Assembly: GCA_002682825.1 (NCBI GenBank)
Contig: NOKP01000002.1
Span: forward strand, 5,562,309 to 5,626,308
Length of the DNA: 64,000 bases
Direction: 5' to 3'
DNA from: Neonectria sp. B-13
Lineage: Eukaryota; Ascomycota; Sordariomycetes; Hypocreales; Nectriaceae
Positions 39,858-50,257 of the stretch are shown here, one piece after another. A model generated the notes under the pieces. It made no database searches. It had not been told where the DNA came from and worked only from the letters and a program-made list of their open reading frames with translations. How positions within the stretch are numbered: the stretch's first letter is position 1; every line of letters starts with the position of its first letter. The translations under genes were made by a program, and so were the position numbers.

Positions 39858-41189
39858 TCAGTTCTGAGGGAACCCATTTCGAAGGTTATCGTACTTGGTC
39901 GCCGGGTACTCAAGGCAGTTATCCTGCCTCAGCAGCCCGTTCGGTCCTCCCAGCGCATTCACCACCGTGCCAATCAAGCTCGCATCGCCCTCCTTGTCCG
40001 CGCTGCTCTCCCACCACATGGCGCCACCCAGCTGGTGCTGTCTGATGAAGTCGGCCTTGATCCTCGCTATGTGCGGCGTATCGTACGTCACCAGCTTCCG
40101 CTGCTGTGGGTTGTAGCAGTACGTCGCGCTGCACGCGTCGTCGCAGTGCTCCTGGGCGCCCTCGAGGGGCAGCTTCTTGTAGTCATGCACGCCGTTCTCC
40201 CAGGTGCCCTCTCCGATGCCCTGGAAGGGCCGGCCAAGCCCATCGGTGTTCTCGAAGGCGCGGCCGTACAAGGGCATGCCGAGCACGATCTTGGACGGGT
40301 GAACGCCGCTCCTGGTGTAGAATTCGAGGGCGGCGGCGGTTGAGAAGGGCGTGGATCCGGGGTTGCCTCGCGAAGGGTACAGGTTGGCCTGGTGGCCGCT
40401 GACCTGGTCCCAGGAGCCGGCGTAGTCGTAGGCCATCAAGTTCCAAAAGTCCAAGAAACGGTCCATGCCGCGGATGTCCATCTTCTCGTAGTTCTGAGCA
40501 CCGGCAGGGCAAGCCACGGTGATCTCAAAATGGTGGCGCGGGTTGCTGAGGGTCTGGGCGTAGGCGTCTAGCTCTCTGCGGACGGCGGCGAGCAGCTCAA
40601 CAAAATTCCTAGCCTCATCGGCATTCTGGGGGTACTCCCAGTCGATGTCGATGCCATCGAATCCGAGGGTCTTGAGCAGCTCGACGCTGGTCTTGGCGAA
40701 GGTATCGCGGCCCTGCGGGGTGCTGGCCGGGTTCTTGAAGTTGGAGCTGTAGGTCCAGCCGCCGATGGAGAGGAGGACCTTGAGGTTGCGGTTGCGCCTC
40801 TTGAGGAGGTTGAGCTGCTTGAGGCAGCCGTAGAGATTGGTGCCGGTATCGTTCCAGGAGTCTCCATCCCAGTGGATGTCGGTGTCGGCCCAGGAGTCGG
40901 TCAGGTGGCTGCGGGAGAGGTGAGCGGCTCGTTCAGAGGTCATGGGGGCGGCGAGGGTATACTTACACCTCACCGGTGTCGCTGCGGACATTGGCAAAAG
41001 AATAGAGGATGTGAGTGAGCTTCTCGACGGGCAGGTCCTGAGGACGGTGCTTTCGAGCGTAAATGGCCCTGGTGAGGCGACAAATGTTAGCTACGGGTAT
41101 CTAGTGAGAGGAGAGCCATGAGCTCATGGTGGCATGTACCAGTTGACGTAGTAAGCCACGGAGCGGAAGCCTTGGGAACCTCCACCCAT
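39858..41189 (-). CDS. GH18 chitinase
   Basis: Glycoside hydrolase family 18 (fungal subgroup A, chit42-like) endochitinase. Exons are 41189-41140, 41068-40967 and 40908-39858; introns are 41069-41139 and 40909-40966. From MGGGSQGF the product is 400 residues. The catalytic motif [10 protein letters not shown] is intact, as are [11 protein letters not shown] and the [10 protein letters not shown] substrate block; [11 protein letters not shown] is near the end. There is no secretion signal at this start. However, the same frame is open upstream to 41339 and encodes a hydrophobic segment (SLASLLIGAVLVLFFAVYL) followed by a basic stretch, without an ATG. An upstream exon may therefore make this a membrane-anchored or secreted enzyme. 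The short start gives an intracellular form. Confidence 0.9.
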
Positions 41190-42117
41190 TGTAGCGGCTG
41201 GAAGAAGTTGACGGGGACGGTATTCGCGAAGGTAGACGGCAAAGAATAGGACAAGAACGGCACCGATGAGTAAAGATGCAAGACTTCCAATCCGAGAACG
41301 CGGTCGTTGGCGTCGAGGAGGATCCGTGGTGGGCAGCTCTCAACGGTGACGGTGTGTAGCTAACGCTGAGAAGAGGGGGCCAAAGGTGGAGATGGGTTGA
41401 TGAATCGAGACAAGCTAAGAAAGAACAAGAGACAGGATTCAGGAATTCGGCATTTATTATTTATTGGGATTAGGAGCTGCTGTGTTGGCGTGCTATTGGC
41501 ATCTTACTCAGCTCCCCCGCCGCGTAGACACCGTTGATGAGACCGGGTTGCCGGGCTGCCTCAGCTCTTCAAGTCTGGCCTGGAAGGCGTCGTCATAGTC
41601 CACCTCTTGGTCATTGGCGTCAGCGTGCCCAGCCGCCCAGGCGTGGCTGTGCACACCCAGGTAAGTGGCGATGCTCTGCGGCTTGGGCCACGTTTTTCAG
41701 CTGGACGGTTGGCGGTAAAAGGCCAAGGTAACATTGGATTGATAGAAGGGAAATCCTGTTTTTGTGCATTCAAGAGGGAGCAATAGTTGGAAAAGTCGCT
41801 GGTCGTACGCAACTGTTCAGCAATCAACCATGGCTCATCGGGGGGACTTTGACACCTGCAGTGGAACCATCACTCTCGCCTTTCACAAACGGATAACTCG
41901 GGACAATGCCAAGTTCTCGGCGCTCTCAGTTATTGCGACTCACTGTAGTGAAACATGGGTGATAAAATCCATTGGTTATAATTACCGGGCCGCCTACAAA
42001 ACAACACATCACGTACACTCTGCTATTATATTCTCCGTGTCACATCTCCTACCCTGGACCTCGAACTATGGAACCATCCACTCAATGCGTGATTAGAAGT
42101 CCCAGGTATCAACAAAA
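41190..42117. other. Chitinase upstream region with possible unassigned exons
   Basis: About 930 bp between the chitinase start and the tRNA gene. It contains the upstream hydrophobic frame (41339-41190) and an orphan frame at 41508-41696, both minus strand, described separately. Confidence 0.5.
41508..41696 (-). other. Orphan coding-like frame (possible terminal exon or gene remnant)
   Basis: A 62-codon frame on the minus strand after an upstream TGA reads KTWPKPQSIATYLGVHSHAW and continues with an acidic helix-like DYDDAFQARLEELRQPG before its stop. Composition looks protein-like, but no ATG, domain or partner exon could be joined. It may be the last exon of a small gene, an upstream exon related to the chitinase locus, or a remnant. 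Confidence 0.3.
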
Positions 42118-42199
42118 GACGCAGTGGCAGAGTGGTCTAATGCGTATGACTAGAAATCATATCTCCTCGGAGGCGTCTGTTCAAATCAGGCCTGCGTCG
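42118..42199 (+). tRNA. tRNA-Ser (anticodon AGA)
   Basis: The 82-nt sequence folds as a class II tRNA. The acceptor stem GACGCAG pairs with CTGCGTC and the discriminator is G199. The D arm GCA/TGC lies in TGGCAGAGTGG (A box). The anticodon stem TATGA/TCATA encloses loop CTAGAAA with AGA at 42152-42154. There is an extra arm CTCC-TCG-GAGG and a T arm GTCTG-TTCAAAT-CAGGC (B box). The long variable arm confirms serine. No intron; CCA is not encoded. Confidence 0.95.
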
Positions 42200-42211
42200 T
42201 TACAAGTTTAC

Positions 42212-42216
42212 TTTTT
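42212..42216 (+). terminator. RNA polymerase III terminator
   Basis: A TTTTT run 13 bp after the end of the tRNA-Ser gene, the expected Pol III stop. Confidence 0.75.
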
Positions 42217-42406
42217 GCCAGTCTTCCTTCCTGGTTGACGTCCCTTAAAGGGAGCGGCAGATCCTTCACCACGTTGATGATAATTGCACACAAACATAAC
42301 TAGATGTTCAAGCCACCTCCACCAGCTCTGTTGCAGCCCCATATCGTCCTTAATTAGTGGCAGACATCTTGACGCCGTACTCCCCCACCAAATCTATCCT
42401 CAAAGT

Positions 42407-44422
42407 TCAAAATACGAACAAAAAGTCTTCGTTCTCCAAGTCCGTAATGTCTTCAAACGCCTTGTCGCCTTGCCTGTCTCCGTGCTCGTGTCCCTGTTCA
42501 TCTGCCTCCACCTCGTTTCCATTTCCTCCTGATGGACTGTGAGTTTCATCGCGGGCCACTCTCATTCGCTCCTCGCGCATTGCCCCCTCCATGGCCTCCA
42601 TTCGTTCCACCTCTTCTGCGCTCTCAAGACTCATGTCAACCAGGACCGCACTCTTCCCGAGGGCCACTCTGCGTTGACTATGTCGGCGATTGAGCCATCT
42701 GAGGTGCAGTGAAGCCCCAATTACGAGACAGATGACAATGACAAAGAGTGCCAGATTAGTTCGAAGGCCACGCGAGTACCCAGGCGCCTCCCCCGGGGAA
42801 TAGAGGAGAGGTCCGACAATGTTACCAGCCGAGGCGCCGATAAAGACCAGAGCCGACGTGGATTTACGTTTGGTATCGCCGGCGGTGTTTTGCGCAGACC
42901 AGGAATAGATGAGAGGCGCTGTAAGGGTTCCGTTAGGATGACAAACGTTGACATTGTTTGAGCGAGGGCACACTCACTGATTCCCGTGTAAGTGGACAGG
43001 CAGAAATAGCCAGCCAAGAGTACAGCCTTGTTCTCAGCGTCATGGGTGAAATGGAGCAGAATGGCGCATCCGATGATGGGAGGGATGCACAAAACTGCGA
43101 TCAAAGGGCCCTTGAGCTTCCACCGCATCGACAAGTACGCACTGCCCGCAACAGCAATGATGTGCGAGAAGCCGATGGGGACATTGAACAGCATGGTCTG
43201 GAACGGGTCGGATACGAAGGACTGAATGATGAGTGGCCCGAATGTGGAGATGCCGTTGGACGGCACCGAGATGCAGAATATCATGGCAACCCAGAACCAC
43301 GTTTTAAGATCCTTTACAGTCTCGAGGACATGAGAGGATCGCCACTCGCGTGACATGACACCCATTTGATTGTTCCGCAGGCGCTCGATAGCAATAACCT
43401 TGTCACCATCGCTGAGGAACCTGGCCTCGGTGGGAGAGTCGGGCATCCAGAAGAACATAAGGATGGCTACCCCTACGGTGATGGCGCCGAAGAAGAGGAA
43501 AATAATCTGAGCCAACGGTTAGGGAATTGCGTCTCCGATTAGCCTTCGTAACGTACCTGGTATGGCTTCATATGTGAATCAATACTAGCCAGTCCATATG
43601 TTATAAGACTCCCGAGCTGTCACTGATGTTTAGCTAGGTTATTTGCGTACAGCAACGGGAAGAGATGTGCGTACCACCCAAGTCAAACCGTTCATGCAGT
43701 ACCATGATCCAATTCTCAATGACTGTTCCCTGCCACCGAGTTAATAGCTGCCAACGCATCGATAACATGACTTCGCACCTTCTCCTCCACCACATCTGAG
43801 TGATTGCCACGAAACTCGGGCCGATGCTCGCCTCAAAGGCACCAAGGAAGAACCGAGCAACCATCAACTGCTTGAAGTCATGCGCCCAGGTCATGCCAAC
43901 CAGAGTCACGCCCCAGCCCAAGGCCATGACGCTCGTCAGCTTGCCAATGGGCAGCTTGACGAGGGCGAGGGCGAGCGGGGGCTGCATCACTAACTGCGCT
44001 AGGAACACAATGCTGCCTAGCCACGAGTACTGGTCGCCCTCTAGGCCGGTGTCGTCGATAAGCCCGAAAATGGACGCGTACGAGAGAGTGGCCTTGTCGA
44101 GCGCCTGGAGGAAGTAGACGGCGAGCATGAGGGGGAGCAACGCGAGATCGATTCGACGGAGGATTCGGGCGTCGTCGGCGGGCGACACGGAGATGTGCTC
44201 GTCGGGGTCGCGGCCCAGCTTGATGAGCATCATGGCCGCTGCATCGCGGTAGGAGGCAGGCTCGCCGGCCTTTGCGCGCCCAGGCATCCCCATTTCGCTG
44301 TTGCGGTCGTTGTGCTCTTCACCGCCGTCGTCGTGGGGGAGTGGCTGGTAGTGCGAAGTCGAGACACGCGGAGGGTGGGAGGAGGAAGGCGTCGAGGACG
44401 AGCCGTAGAAGTTTCGCAGCAT
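42407..44422 (-). CDS. MFS transporter, anion:cation symporter family (Dal5-like)
   Basis: Twelve-helix plasma-membrane permease of the allantoate/nicotinate-type ACS family. Exons are 44422-43779, 43729-43675, 43616-43557, 43506-42978 and 42918-42407; introns are 43730-43778, 43617-43674, 43507-43556 and 42919-42977. The product is 599 residues. Family blocks are RRIDLALLPLMLAVYFLQALDK (TM1), SYASIFGL, FLGAFEASIGP (between TM4 and TM5) and SGISTFGP-like NGISTFGPLIIQSF. N- and C-terminal tails of about 100 residues are polar and acidic, with Asp/Glu/His repeats at the C-terminus. The frame is open upstream to an ATG at 44602, but MLRNFYGSSS fits better. The substrate is unknown; weak acids such as allantoate, pantothenate or C4/C5 carboxylates are typical. 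Confidence 0.9.
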
Positions 44423-46537
44423 GGTGGCCTCTCTAGGCGTCCTCGCAGGACGATTCTCCAAGCCCCGATGGGCGAGAGTTGCGAGGTTCCAGAGTTTCGC
44501 AGAGTATCGTAGCTGAGTTTGTGTGAGGATGACGGAGGAGGGGTGTGTGGAATGCTTAGAGTTCCGGAGGCCATGACGTCGGTGGGCGTTTCCGGGGTCC
44601 ATGCACTGCAGCGAACTGACGAACTCCCAGTGGAGAGAGCCAGGCCGTTTCAGAAGGCTTCTAGGGGTCTTGGGTACCGGGGCTTCAGTGGACCTCAGCG
44701 GCGGGCGTCCGCTGTGGCACCGGGCTTAGAGTGCGGGACGGGACCTAGTATGGATGGAATGGATCTACCAAAATGAAAGTCCCTATGTATTACCTAGGCT
44801 GGCACCTCGGTTCTAAGCTCCTAACGGATGGATGGAAGAGATCTGAGGCACTGAGACATCGATCGTTTGTGGCGCTTGATGTTTACGTTAACTTAATCAA
44901 GTTCGCTTTTAGTTTCCTTCTTGGGACGGAGCATTTAATACAGCGGCTCCCAACCAACCTGCCGCTCATGAAGGCGGGGCATGCAACTTCTTTTTATGCC
45001 TCCCTTCGGACCTCGTGTCGAATTGTTCCAATTTTGTAACTCAAAGATCCTTGAAATTTCCTATTAATAGTGGTAACCCGGAAGAGAATCCGAAGATTTG
45101 TTTGAAGGAAGTGGGCTCAACAACTGCGCCCCTTCCGCCGTTGCCAGGCTGATTGAGTCAAATGCATTGCCGGGGATGGCAACAAGTCAAGCCAACGGAA
45201 TATACCTACTTCGGACATTCGTATGTTACGTGCATTGAGGTACTGCGCCATTGGGCTATTGGCTCACTCGAGGATCCCCATTCTCGGACGGAGCAAGGAC
45301 ACTTTATTGGAGGGTCAAGAGCAACAACTGTGAATACGCGAGAGTATTTATTCGTGCGGGGCACTCCAGAACCTCGTTCAAGTTTCTTCCTGCAACCAAC
45401 TTTTCATCCTCATCGCCTCACGAGCGACCTCACGTTGGGCCGAGTATTCAAAACCAAAATCACCTCATCCGGCCAATTCCCTGCTCACGTCAGATGCTGC
45501 CTAACATGTACCCATCGGCTGTTGGTCGTCTATTTGAAGGCTATCGCACCCACAGCCAACCGTCAAGAACCAACAACCAACAACCAACAAGCGACGCTCC
45601 AAGCCACGATACCTACATCGGGTATCTTGGCCCGCAGACCGCAACGATTGTTGGGCGTTGGTCCCGTCGGATTTAACTCAGCCGCACCTGTGAATGTTTG
45701 CTTTCACCTCTTGCATGCATGGACTTTCTTTGCCGCCGCCCCACGGCCGTCCGCCTGGCGAATGGTGCTGTGGAGCGGATAAGCAGGTTGGTGATGAGTT
45801 ATCTCGACATGCATGGCGGACGTCCAGATACGAAGATCAGACGGAGTGATTAACTCGCCGTCTAGGTTCCATCTGACGCGGAATGAACTCCGCCTATTCA
45901 CCATCTGGATCTTTGCAACCACTCACGCATTATGGACACGACAGTTGAAGCGAGGGCTTCCCGTTAACGCTCCACCCGGCGGCTAGCATCTAGTCTGTGT
46001 GGGTGGTGGATTTGCTGCAGCCACCTTCAAAGCAACTCGGCACGACCCGTTAAGCGGTCAATACTGTGGAACACACGAGGAGTAGCATCGTGTTGGACAG
46101 GGAATGACATATTTGCCTTGTCGTGTTGGTCGTTGGCGCGCCGGAGCTCCTCTGACTCCGTCCATGCAGCCGACTCAGCCGCCCTTTCGACCGTCCTTCG
46201 ACATGCACGCGAACCTCACCATAGTACTGTCCTGCAAGTGCGGCTCGGCTTTACTCAACTATGCCCATCGTCAAGTGACACGTGGAGTTCCCACTTGACT
46301 CACATCTCTCAAACATAACTGGTAACACCCATCAGCAGACGGGAGCAAGATGCCTTAGTCAAGTAACTAGCCTTGAGGCCTGCATCTGCAGAGTGCAGGC
46401 AATGTAGAGGAGATCCAGGCGACCAACAAATGTTTCTGATTCAAGCCTGTAAGCAAGTATTTATTTGCAATGGAAACCGACGTTGTTCTTCTCTTGAACC
46501 ATCTCAACTTCCTCATGAGCAATTTGACATATCTACT
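44423..46537. other. Long intergenic region between permease and P450
   Basis: About 2.1 kb between two divergent genes. It contains an AACCAACA short repeat at about 45570-45600 and several chance open frames (for example 45153-45782). No gene is supportable. It may mark the left boundary of the catabolic cluster. Confidence 0.5.
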
Positions 46538-48383
46538 ATGGCTCTCTTTTTTGATCCAAACGGACTTCTTCCGTGGATAGTTTGCGGTGCGGTCGCCAGT
46601 ATCGTCATTGCATTCTACCGTTCTAAGATCCAGGTTCGAACCGGTCCGTTGCCAGATATCCCCTACAACTCCAAGTCAGCCTCCCGGTTCTTGGGAGACC
46701 TTCCCGAGGTCAAGAACGCCAAATACAGACGATCGTGGATATGGAACCAGCCCAAGAGTCACGGGTCCCCGCTGGCCCAGCTCTTCATCCACCCGTTCGA
46801 CAAGCCCACCGTTGTCGTGTCCGACTATCGCGAAGTCGTCGACATCTGCTCCCGCAGACTGAAGGAGTTTGATAGAGGCACCAGGAACAAAGAATGCGTG
46901 GGCTTGGTGGCCCCGAATTTCCACATGACAATGGAGTCAAGAGACCCTCGATTTAGGGCGAATAAAGAGCTGTTGAGAGATCTGATGACTCCGGCTTTCT
47001 TGAACGAGGTAACTCAAGATATCTACTTCATACAGCCTCATGCAAGATGACGTATTGTTTGCTCACGCACACGCAGATATCGGCCCCTCGACTCTACGAG
47101 AGGACAGCATCGCTGATTGAACTTTGGTCATTGAAAGTGGACAAGGGATACGGTCGACCCTTCAATGCCAGCCACGACTTCTACCTGGCCACGCTAGACA
47201 TAATATGCAGCGTTGCTTTCGGCCTTGATGATGACAAGGGAACACTGCAGCGGGAGATCTCCCACGTACAGTCACTCAGCTCGAGCGGCCCCTCGAACGA
47301 AAACGACCCCGTGCATTTCACCCATGGACCGACGCACCCCGAGACGGCGGCGTTGTTCGATCTCGCGGACATGATATCCATAGCCCAGAGCAGTGCGTTC
47401 CCCGCGTTCAGCCAGGCATTGGCAATGCTGAAGCCGAAGCATGCTAAGGCGTGGTGGTATCGACGGCGCCTGATCCATCGCCAAACCACCAAGAGCGTGA
47501 AGAAGCTCACGGATGGAATGATATCGACACGGGAATGTGCTCTCGACCAGCTGTTGTGGAGGGAAATGAACGCGGCAAAGAAGGCAGACCGCACGCCCGA
47601 CTTTTACTCCCCCGTCATACGGGACGAGGTGAGTCTCACGGGACGTGAGATGCCACCCTCATTTCTGACCTCGCGCAGCTTATAGGTTACCTCCTCGGCG
47701 GTCATGATACTACCGCAACCACTCTCTCCTGGTGGGTGAAGTATATGTCTCGTCACCAACGGGCCCAGGACCGGCTACGTTTTGAGCTTCGCCAAGCGCA
47801 CTCTCCAGCAGCCAAGGAGGTTCGCTGGCCGACCATAAAAGAGATCACCTCAACCTCAATTCCATATTTGGATGCTGTCATGGAAGAAACTGTCAGATAT
47901 GCTGCAGTTGCTACGCTTATTGTCCGTACTAGCACATGCGACACGCAGATTCTGGGCTATCCCATCCCGAAAGGCGTCAACGTCATTCTTCCCCTGACAG
48001 GCCCATCCATGAAGGAGCCGGCCATCCAAATCCCAGAGCACACGCGATCAGCTGCATCCCAAAAAGACAAAGGTCGCGTGCCAGCATGGGGCGACGACGT
48101 CGGGGAGTTCGTCCCGGAACGCTGGCTGAAGTGGGAGAGCGGCGTCGAGGGCGTACCGACGCAGGTCTTCTGCCCCAATGCTGGCCCAAACCTGGCGTTT
48201 TCTACGGGGCCGCGCCAGTGCTTTGGCAAACGGCTGGCGTATCTGGAATTGAGGGTGTTGATGACGCTTCTCGTCTGGAACTTTGAGTTTGGGGAGCTGG
48301 ATGAGAAGCTCAACAGTGATGAGATTGTGGAGAAACTGGTCAACCTGCCAGAGGATTGCTATGTGAAGCTTGCGAGGGTCTGA
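46538..48383 (+). CDS. Cytochrome P450 monooxygenase
   Basis: Membrane-anchored class II (ER) P450, 575 residues. Exons are 46538-47008, 47077-47628 and 47679-48383; introns are 47009-47076 and 47629-47678. An N-terminal anchor (PWIVCGAVASIVIAFY) precedes a basic/Pro region. The I-helix GGHDTTATT, ExxR (Glu411-Arg414 in EETVR), FVPERW and the heme loop FSTGPRQCFG (Cys522) are all intact. The K-helix to PERF region carries an insert of Ser, Gln and Lys. The substrate cannot be predicted. It lies at the left of the cluster, convergent with the mitochondrial carrier and 171 bp from it; an upstream oxygenation of the compound to be degraded is a reasonable guess. Confidence 0.93.
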
Positions 48384-48554
48384 GAGTTGGTTTCAGGAGC
48401 CTTGGGCATCTCGGAGGATTTTCTGTCTCGGAAGAACGACGATATCTAGTTCTGATGCCTACTTTGTATTATGAAGTCGGATCAAGACGTTGTGAATAAT
48501 GAGAAGCTCGTATTAAAATGCCAGCAACCACGCTTCTGAGCTACTGGATTGAAC

Positions 48555-49661
48555 TTAATCCTGGGCACTCATGTATCTTTTATACAAGGATCTATGTTGT
48601 TCTAGGAGCAGGAGAGTGGCGGCCGTGTGTGGTCCCAGGCGCGCGAAACTGGGAAGCCAACCTCTAAACGCCCACCGCATACCCTCCGAGCGCGTCAACT
48701 GTGTTGCCATCCCCAATATCGACGTTTTACCTCCTTGGCTCATCGTCCTCGTCTTGATCACGTCGATCGGGCTGCAGACGGTGGTAGCGATCAAGCCCGC
48801 AAGGAGAGACGCCAGAAGCTGCGTGGGCACGTTGTCCTTCAACCCAGCATTGGCAATCAAGGCTTGCTTGATCCCGTCGTAAAACCCAAGCTGACAGCCA
48901 GTCATGGCTCCAGCGCGGATGGAATTGGGCAAGACGCCGCGGAAGTAGCCTCGCAAGCCATCTTGCCTGGCAATGCGCACGAGGACGTCTACCACGCTGC
49001 GGTAGTTCTGCCGCTGGGCAGGAGGAAGGGATCTGTCGTTTTGCATTCGGACGTTGGCTATGTCTGCTGGGTTTCCAACGAGGGCGCCGCAGGATCCTGC
49101 GAAGCTGGAAGCTGCGAGAAGAATGACCATTGGCGTGTGTCCATTGTTGTGTGGTGCGGCTTGTTCTTTGATGGATTCGTAGATTGCAAACCTCGTGGAA
49201 CCGTAGGTTACTGTTTTCGCTGTTAGACATCCGAGCTTTGTGAAGACTTTGTTCCAAGCTTACATTGCCTGAGAAGGCCTGCAGACAACTGAAGTTATCA
49301 CGTTAGAGTCCGAGGGGACCTTTGAGAGCGTGAACAATGATGTACCCCTTGATATAGTCCCGATGGTCCTTCACTGCGCAAGATCTGGAGCACCGTTCCA
49401 AAGACACTTTTGCGCTGCGATGCCGGCGTGGCCTGAAGTCGAACCTTTACTATAGACGGAGGATGGTCAGCTCTTCGACATCACATAGAGAGGCAAGGGG
49501 AGGAGTTTACTAAGGTCGAGAGGATGAGAACAGACTACAGCTAGACAAGAAGCTGATCCACCGAACCACTTGGGATATTGAGTTATCTTTGGGATCGCAG
49601 CAACGGATTGTTTGGACGTCTCGAGGAGTGCGCCTGCTGAAACCTGGCTGTGCTCCGACAT
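48555..49661 (-). CDS. Mitochondrial dicarboxylate-type carrier (DIC1-like)
   Basis: Inner-membrane metabolite carrier of the SLC25 family. Exons are 49661-49511, 49449-49346, 49288-49264 and 49210-48555; introns are 49450-49510, 49289-49345 and 49211-49263. The third exon is a 25-nt microexon whose reading LSAGLLRQ is required to complete the family block GLYxGLSAGLLRQLTYGSTRFAIYE. The product is 311 residues. Three repeats show HPLDLIKVRLQ-type, NPADIANVRMQ and SPIDVIKTRTM motifs; PADIANVRMQ is typical of dicarboxylate carriers. The gene is divergent from the acyl-CoA dehydrogenase, with two TCGGCTAT elements between them, so it probably brings the pathway's dicarboxylate into the matrix. 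Confidence 0.9.
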
Positions 49662-50257
49662 GATGGATCTAGCCTGGGGTCGTTATGGAGAAGTGGAGGT
49701 CTTAGCTAAAGAGGCAGAATATGTGAGCCAAATATCTGTAACGGACGTGTTCTTACTTTCTTTACGTATTGAAAAGAAGTAGATGTGGAATCTTGTGTAT
49801 TTTCCGCATCGCAACTGGAGCCTTGTTACCTGATGGGATTGCACTAAAGCGGACCACAGTCATAATAGTGGGCAATACGTGCTTCCATTCTGCCGACCGT
49901 AAGATATTCAAATAGGCCTCGGAAGTCTGCAATGACACGAAAAGTGTATTTCATCTTCGTCTACTCCCCATTGCCCACTAGATTCATCGTAATAAGGAAG
50001 TCGGCACGTTTCGTCTAGGACGGGACACGGCGTCGGCAACTAAAACTCTCGGCTATTGGGATGGCCCCAAAACCGCCAAGTCGGCTATATGCCAGCACCG
50101 GTCCTCAAGCAGTCTAGGAATGGTGATGTGTCGGGGACTTGTTCGATGCTGTAAGTCCCACCAGAGAGTCCCGCAGATGAATAAATGAAGCCTGCGATTC
50201 TGTTTGATCTTGGATTTGGAACTCCTCAACCCCCCTCAAGCCTCTTCGACCTCAATC
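49662..50257. promoter_or_regulatory. Bidirectional promoter region carrier / acyl-CoA dehydrogenase
   Basis: The 596 bp between two divergent cluster genes. It includes TCGGCTAT at 50049-50056 and the 18-bp element at 50074-50091. Confidence 0.6.
50074..50091 (+). promoter_or_regulatory. 18-bp shared cluster element, copy 1
   Basis: CGCCAAGTCGGCTATATG, identical to 57183-57200. Here it lies 167 bp upstream of the acyl-CoA dehydrogenase ATG, with a second TCGGCTAT core 32 bp to its left. The CGG triplets fit a Zn2Cys6 binding site such as the cluster's own regulator would use (inference). Confidence 0.6.
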
